NCBI RefSeq assembly: GCF_031195445.1 | Contig: NZ_CP133480.1 | Span: 806,001 to 870,000, forward strand | Source: Acuticoccus sp. MNP-M23 | GTDB lineage: Bacteria > Pseudomonadota > Alphaproteobacteria > Rhizobiales > Amorphaceae | DNA length: 64,000 nt | Direction of reading: 5' to 3' | Shown: in pieces, positions 59,880 through 64,000 of the stretch | Layout of the letters: the number at the start of each line of letters is the position of its first letter | Numbering within the stretch: position 1 is the first letter of the stretch | Notes under the pieces: generated by a model | Seen by the model: the letters and a program-made list of their open reading frames with translations, nothing else | What the model was told of the DNA's origin: nothing | Databases searched by the model: none | Program-made: the position numbers and the translations under genes

Positions 59880-60902
59880 ATGCCCCAATATCCCGACGTC
59901 ACCGCCCCGCCCGCGCCAAAATTCCCCGAGGACTGGCCCAAGCTCGGCCTCGGCTGCGCCCCCCTCGGTGACCTGTTCGACCCCATCCCCGAGGTGGACG
60001 CTTTCGCCCTCCTCAACGCGGCGTGGGCCGCGGGCGTGCGCTTCTACGACACCGCACCGTGGTACGGCCACGGCATCAGCGAGCACCGCCTCGGCGCGCT
60101 CCTGCGCCAGCACGACCGCGCCGATGCGCTGATTTCCACCAAGGTCGGCCGCGTCTACACGCCCGCGCCGCGGGGCGAGGACGTGCGCATCACCTGGAAG
60201 GGCGGCCTCAACTTCGCCCGCCACTTCGACTATACGGCCGACGGTTTTTCCGCCTCCATCGCCCAGAGCCAGCTGCGTCTCGGCACGCCGGTGATCGACA
60301 TGCTGGTGATCCACGACCTCGACGCGCCCCACCACGGCGACGCCATGGAAGGCCACGTCGACGAGCTGATGCGCTCCGGCTTTCCCCATCTTCAGGAGCT
60401 GAAGGCCACCGGGGTGATCAGCGCCATCGGCATGGGCGTCAACCGCACGGTGGAGTTCGAGCGCTTTTCGGACGAGATCCCGGTGGACTATTTCATCGTC
60501 GCGATGCCCTACACGCTGCTCGACCAGGGGTCGCTGCACGGGCCGATGGCGCGGTGCGTGGAGCGGGGCATCAAGGTGGTGATCGGCGCGCCACTGGCGT
60601 CCGGCATCCTCTCCAACCCGTCCGCCCCCGGCGTGCGCTACGCCTACGAGCCGGCGCCCGAGCCAATCGTGAAGAAGGCGCTCGCCATCGAGGCGGTGTG
60701 CAAGCGGTACGATGTGCCGCTGACAGCGGCGGCGCTGCAATTCCCGCTGCTGCACCCGGCGGTCACGTCGGTCATTCCGGGTGCCAATGTCGCCGCGCAC
60801 ATCGAGGCCAACGTGCGCAACGTGTCGATGCCGATCCCGCCCGAGCTGTGGGCCGACCTCAAGCGCGACGGGCTGATCGCCGAGGACGCGCCCACCGGCT
60901 GA
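59880..60902 (+). CDS. Aldo/keto reductase (L-fucose / D-threo-aldose 1-dehydrogenase-like)
   Basis: This 340-residue AKR has LGLGCAPLGDLF (about residues 22-33), the catalytic Asp and Tyr in FYDTAPWYGHGISEHRLG (about 55-72), Lys in LISTKVGRVY (about 91), His in MLVIHDLDAPHHG and the NAD(P) region GVNRTVEF and PLASGILSN. The group includes L-fucose dehydrogenase and pyridoxal 4-dehydrogenase. It probably oxidises the aldose at C1 to the lactone, the first step of the non-phosphorylative route. No lactonase gene is nearby, so the lactone may open spontaneously or use another enzyme. Confidence 0.84.
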   Translation: MPQYPDVTAPPAPKFPEDWPKLGLGCAPLGDLFDPIPEVDAFALLNAAWAAGVRFYDTAPWYGHGISEHRLGALLRQHDRADALISTKVGRVYTPAPRGEDVRITWKGGLNFARHFDYTADGFSASIAQSQLRLGTPVIDMLVIHDLDAPHHGDAMEGHVDELMRSGFPHLQELKATGVISAIGMGVNRTVEFERFSDEIPVDYFIVAMPYTLLDQGSLHGPMARCVERGIKVVIGAPLASGILSNPSAPGVRYAYEPAPEPIVKKALAIEAVCKRYDVPLTAAALQFPLLHPAVTSVIPGANVAAHIEANVRNVSMPIPPELWADLKRDGLIAEDAPTG

Positions 60903-60905
60903 CGC

Positions 60906-61745
60906 CTAGTGGCGCGTGAGGCCGAGGGTCGCGCGCGCCTCTTCCACCGTCGCGGGACGGCGGCCATACTTGGCGAGCTTTTCCTTGCACAGCTCCACCA
61001 GCGCGGCGTTGGAGGCCGCCAGCGTGTTGCGGTCGACGCGCACGTTGTCTTCCATGCCGGTGCGGCAGTGGCCGCCAAGCTCGGCGCACCATTCGTTGAC
61101 GATGATCTGGTTGCGGCCGATCCCCGCCGCACACCACGTCGCCTCCGGCATCAGCCGCTTGGTGGTGCGGATGAAGAATTCGAACGCCTCCCGGTCCACC
61201 GGCATCGCGTTCTTCACGCCCAGCACGAACTGGACGTGGAGCGGGCTTTTCAGCCGTCCGTCCTCCACCATCTTCGCCGCCTGGAAGATGTGCGACAGGT
61301 CGAACGCCTCGATCTCCGGCTTCACGTCGTGGGTCAGCATTTCAGCTGCCAGCCAGTCCACCAGCTCGGGGCTGTTTTCGTAGACGCGGGTCGGGAAATT
61401 GTTGGACCCCACCGTCAGCGACGCCATGTCCGGCGACAGCGGCAGCATCCCGCCGCGCTCGCGTCCGGTGCCGGAGCGGCCGCCGGTTGAGAGCTGCACG
61501 ATAAGCCCCTTGCAATGTTTCTCCAGCCCCTCTTTCAGGCGGGCGAAGCGCTCGGGGTCGGAGGTCGGCTTTCCCTCGTCGTCGCGCACGTGGCAGTGGG
61601 CGATGGTCGCCCCCGCCTCGAACGCCTCGTGCGTGGACTCGATCTGCTCGGAGATCGTGATGGGAACGGCCGGGTTGTTTTCCTTGGTGGGCAAGGAACC
61701 GGTGATGGCGCAGCAGATGATGGCGGGATTTGTCATGGCGACCAT
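60906..61745 (-). CDS. Beta-keto acid cleavage enzyme (BKACE, DUF849 family)
   Basis: This 279-residue TIM barrel of the BKACE family (Kce is the type member) has AIICCAITGSLPTKENNPAVP (about residues 8-28), the metal motif AHCHVRDDEGKPTSD (about 48-62), IVQLSTGGRSGTGRERGGM (about 81-99), SLTVGSNNFPTRVYENSP, FVLGVKNAMP and a Glu/Arg catalytic area GIGRNQIIVNEWCAELGGHCRTGMEDN. The family cleaves beta-keto acids with acetyl-CoA to an acetoacetate and a new acyl-CoA. It converges on the AKR gene; an alternative start is at 61736. Confidence 0.88.
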   Translation of the reverse strand: MVAMTNPAIICCAITGSLPTKENNPAVPITISEQIESTHEAFEAGATIAHCHVRDDEGKPTSDPERFARLKEGLEKHCKGLIVQLSTGGRSGTGRERGGMLPLSPDMASLTVGSNNFPTRVYENSPELVDWLAAEMLTHDVKPEIEAFDLSHIFQAAKMVEDGRLKSPLHVQFVLGVKNAMPVDREAFEFFIRTTKRLMPEATWCAAGIGRNQIIVNEWCAELGGHCRTGMEDNVRVDRNTLAASNAALVELCKEKLAKYGRRPATVEEARATLGLTRH

Positions 61746-61957
61746 TCTTTCTTGAGCCGTCCGGGGGAGGCAAGGGGCGATCCGCTCAGGAACCCCGCGC
61801 GGCGCCCTTTTTCAAGGCACTTCGGCATGAATTTCAATCTGGCACCAACAAAGCCTTGAAACGCGTGGCACTACACGCAATCTCTCCCCCAACAGTCGCC
61901 TGGCGTTCTGCGCCTCACTTTGCCTGAACCGGCGCAAAAACCGAATGGACCCGTACT
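61746..61957. other. Divergent intergenic region
   Basis: These 212 bases separate the leftward BKACE gene from the rightward nitroreductase gene and must hold both promoters. The central part (about 61810-61870) is relatively AT-rich. I see no strong palindrome or frame. Confidence 0.35.
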
Positions 61958-62623
61958 TTGAGCACCGAGACAAAAGACACCGAGCGGCTTGACGCCGAAG
62001 CCCGTGCCGCCGTGCGCGCAACGCGCAAGAAGATCACGCGCGCCGACCCCGACACGCTCGACCTCCTCCTCACCGAAGCCCGCACGCACTATGGCTGGCA
62101 GGACCGCCCGGTCGCAGACGAGACCCTTCGCGAAATGTACGACATCGCGAAGATGGGTCCCACCTCCATGAACCAGCAGCCCATGCGCATCCTGTTCATC
62201 CGCTCGGCCGAAGCCAAGGCGAAGCTGGAGCCGCTGATGATGGAGGGCAACCGCGCCAAGACGATGTCAGCCCCCGTGGTCGCCATCGTCGGCTACGACA
62301 CGAACTTTTACGAAAAGCTGCCCGAGCTGTTCCCGCCCGTGCCGAAGGCGAAGCAGATGTACGAGGGCAACGACGCCATGATCGAGGATCACGGCTTTCG
62401 CAACGGCACGCTGCAGGCCGCCTACCTGATGATTGCAGCGCGCGCGGTGGGTCTGGACGTCGGCCCGATGTCCGGCTTCGACAAGGGCGGGGTCGATGCG
62501 GCCTTCTTCGCCGGCACGGCGATCAAGACCAACTTCATCATCAACCTCGGCTATGCGGACGAAGACAAGCTGTTCCGCCGCCTGCCGCGCATCCCCTTCG
62601 AAGAGGCGACAACCACCGTCTGA
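61958..62623 (+). CDS. Nitroreductase-family malonic semialdehyde reductase-like protein (RutE type)
   Basis: This 221-residue flavoprotein resembles RutE: LTEARTHYGWQDRPVADETLREMYDIAKMGPTSMNQQP (FMN-binding Ser/Asn, about residues 38-75), RAKTMSAPVVAIVGYD, GTLQAAYLMIAARAVGLDVGPMSGFDKGGVDAAFF (about 147-181) and NLGYADEDKLFRRLPR. RutE reduces malonic semialdehyde to 3-hydroxypropionate. It starts at TTG 61958. Together with the BKACE gene it might handle a reactive semialdehyde made by beta-keto-acid cleavage; this is inference. Confidence 0.83.
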   Translation: MSTETKDTERLDAEARAAVRATRKKITRADPDTLDLLLTEARTHYGWQDRPVADETLREMYDIAKMGPTSMNQQPMRILFIRSAEAKAKLEPLMMEGNRAKTMSAPVVAIVGYDTNFYEKLPELFPPVPKAKQMYEGNDAMIEDHGFRNGTLQAAYLMIAARAVGLDVGPMSGFDKGGVDAAFFAGTAIKTNFIINLGYADEDKLFRRLPRIPFEEATTTV

Positions 62624-62627
62624 CGGT

Positions 62628-63824
62628 TCAGCGGCAGCAATCGTCCACGACCCGTGCGATGAACGTGAGGCCGGCGGCAATCTGGCCGTCGGTGATCCAC
62701 TCTTCTGGCTGGTGCATGGCGGCGAACTCGCCGGGGCCGAACACCACGGTGTCGATCCCGGCGGCCTGCAGGTAGCCGGCATCGGTGCCGAAGGAGACGA
62801 CGCCGGGCGCCTCATCGGTCCACAACCGCCGGACAAGATCGGCAGCCCGGCAGTTCGCGTGCGGCGCGAGGCCGAGACAGCGCGCAATCACCTCGGTCTT
62901 GATGCTGGCCTCACGGTCCCGCGCGTGAAGGCGCTGCGCAAGCGCCGCGGCATGGCTCTCGATGCCGGCAAAGATCGCATCGCCGTCCTCGTAAGGCAGC
63001 GGGCGGACCTCCCAGTCAAAATGGCAGATGTTGGCGATGGCGTTGCGCGCCTCGCCGCCGGCAACCCGCCCGATATTGATGGTGGCGTAGGGCGGCAGAA
63101 ACGGCGTTTGCGCGTGCGGGCTTTGCGACAGCGCGTCGGCACGGCGGACGATTTCGGCCATCAGAAGGGAGGCTGCATGAACCGCGCTCACCTTGCCCGT
63201 GGGGTTGGAGGCATGCCCGCTGGACCCGGTGACCGTGGTGGTCAGCTCAAGCAGCGCGCGGTGCGCACTGACCGGCACCATCCCCGTCGGCTCACCCACA
63301 ATGGCGGCGGCCGGTGCAATGCCATTGGCCGCCAGAAATGCCCCCACTTGCGCCGCGCCGAAGCAGCCCTCCTCCTCGTCGAAGGTGAAAATGAAGTGGA
63401 TCGGCCGCTTCAGCCGCCCGGCCTCGGCTGCAATCAGCGGTGCTGCGGCCAGGCACATGGCCAGAAAGCCCTTCATGTCCACCGCGCCGCGCCCGATCAA
63501 CCGCTCACCGTCGCGCCGCAGCCGGAACGGATCGGCGCACCAGCCCGCCGGATCGGCCGGCACCACATCCATGTGGCCGCACAGGACCACGCCGCCGGAC
63601 AGGCCGTCGCCGAAGGTGGCGACCACGTTGGCGCGCGTGCCGTCCGCGTGGCGGTCGATCAGCGTCGTTGCGCCGAAGCACTCCAGCCGGGCGGCGATAT
63701 AGTCGACAATGTTGCCGTTGGGGAGGCCGGATACCGTGGGAAACCCCACGAGATCGGCCAGAATTGCCGCGGCCTCCGCCTGCATGCCGGCGTGGTCGGT
63801 GGGCGCGGTGTCATTCAACGACAT
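62628..63824 (-). CDS. M20 deacylase, acetylornithine deacetylase (ArgE)-like
   Basis: This 398-residue M20 metallopeptidase has VVLCGHMDVVPADPAGW (metal His and catalytic Asp, about residues 78-94), RLIGRGAVDMKGFLAMCL (metal Asp, about 104-121), FTFDEEEGCFGAAQ (catalytic Glu and metal Glu, about 138-151), GEPTGM, SGSSGHASNP (dimer His) and GPGEFAAMHQPEEWI (metal His). It removes an acyl group from an amino acid or diamine. The start overlaps the stop of the M24 gene by 14 bases, so the two are one operon. An N-acetyl-diaminobutyrate deacetylase role in ectoine use is possible. Confidence 0.82.
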   Translation of the reverse strand: MSLNDTAPTDHAGMQAEAAAILADLVGFPTVSGLPNGNIVDYIAARLECFGATTLIDRHADGTRANVVATFGDGLSGGVVLCGHMDVVPADPAGWCADPFRLRRDGERLIGRGAVDMKGFLAMCLAAAPLIAAEAGRLKRPIHFIFTFDEEEGCFGAAQVGAFLAANGIAPAAAIVGEPTGMVPVSAHRALLELTTTVTGSSGHASNPTGKVSAVHAASLLMAEIVRRADALSQSPHAQTPFLPPYATINIGRVAGGEARNAIANICHFDWEVRPLPYEDGDAIFAGIESHAAALAQRLHARDREASIKTEVIARCLGLAPHANCRAADLVRRLWTDEAPGVVSFGTDAGYLQAAGIDTVVFGPGEFAAMHQPEEWITDGQIAAGLTFIARVVDDCCR

Positions 63825-64000
63825 GCACGTCTCTCGGAAAGCTGGTGAGGCAGATGGCGTCATTCTCGCGCACGTGGATGGTCTCGCTGATTTCCATGCC
63901 CCAGTCCGCCATCCACATGCCGAGGATGATGTGGACCACGGCGTTTTCCGGCACGGTCACCGTGGCGCCGGGCCGGAAGCTCAAGGTTCGCTCGCCCCAG
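63811..64000 (-). CDS. M24-family hydrolase, C-terminal fragment (ectoine hydrolase/DoeA-like)
   Basis: The frame is open from the right edge to a TGA at 63811-63813 (63 codons). It reads VTVPENAVVHIILGMWMADW and then GMEISETIHVRENDAICLTSFPRD, the usual end of creatinase/prolidase-fold (M24) hydrolases with the metal-binding Glu in SET. The GMW...DWG version is most like ectoine hydrolase DoeA/EutD. The rest of the gene is outside the window, so the assignment is tentative. Confidence 0.65.
   Translation of the reverse strand, partial: WGERTLSFRPGATVTVPENAVVHIILGMWMADWGMEISETIHVRENDAICLTSFPRDVHVVE

Overview
This is 64 kb of high-GC DNA with very little intergenic space. Genes often overlap by 1 to 4 bases, and TTG and GTG starts are common. 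Gene content (TRAP and CUT2 sugar ABC transporters, polyamine-type and dipeptide ABC transporters, enolase-superfamily dehydratases, many short-chain dehydrogenases, FadR-type GntR regulators) suggests a metabolically versatile alphaproteobacterium, probably Hyphomicrobiales (Rhizobiales) or a close relative; no rRNA or taxonomic marker is present to confirm this. I saw no tRNA, rRNA, insertion sequence, phage gene or CRISPR array. The whole window is a chain of uptake-plus-catabolism loci.

Layout. 1-2.7 kb: a truncated enolase-superfamily gene divergent from a split UxaA-type dehydratase. 2.9-4.9 kb: an unknown multi-pass membrane protein convergent with a DUF2239 gene. 5.1-10.4 kb: a TRAP transporter with an AllA-like protein, a PuuE-type allantoinase-like deacetylase and an SDR. 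10.4-18.8 kb: a lone SDR, then an operon with a galactonate-dehydratase-like enzyme, a sugar dehydrogenase, an AraFGH-like transporter, a GntR regulator and an SMP-30 lactonase, which reads as a non-phosphorylative aldose pathway. 19.0-25.5 kb: a PotDBCA-type transporter with an isochorismatase-like hydrolase and a cytoplasmic GH63/MGH1-like glycosidase. 25.7-36.2 kb: two divergent operons. The leftward one has a PfkB kinase, a 2-hydroxyacid dehydrogenase, a Gfo/Idh dehydrogenase and a DUF4432 epimerase-like protein; the rightward one has an Frc-type sugar ABC transporter, a PFK-family kinase, a ROK kinase and a LacD-family bisphosphate aldolase. 36.5-43.7 kb: a dipeptide ABC locus whose inner permease and one ATPase are fused, with an AlaE-type alanine exporter inside it, divergent from an M20 carbamoylase. 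43.7-45.9 kb: a sulfotransferase and a glycosyltransferase. 45.9-62.6 kb: an L-rhamnose or 6-deoxyhexose locus (RhaSTPQ transporter, GntR regulator, mutarotase, dehydrogenases, two enolase-superfamily dehydratases, AKR) with less usual partners: an acetoacetate-decarboxylase-like protein, a beta-keto-acid cleavage (BKACE) enzyme and a RutE-like reductase. 62.6-64 kb: an ArgE-like M20 deacylase and the tail of an M24 ectoine-hydrolase-like gene.

The main non-genic discoveries are two homologous intergenic elements of about 220 bp (near 11.2-11.45 and 36.24-36.46 kb), whose main stem is perfectly paired in both copies through compensatory base changes, and strong stem-loops immediately after the solute-binding-protein gene in four separate transport operons. 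Several perfect palindromes in promoter regions look like operators whose regulators are not encoded nearby.
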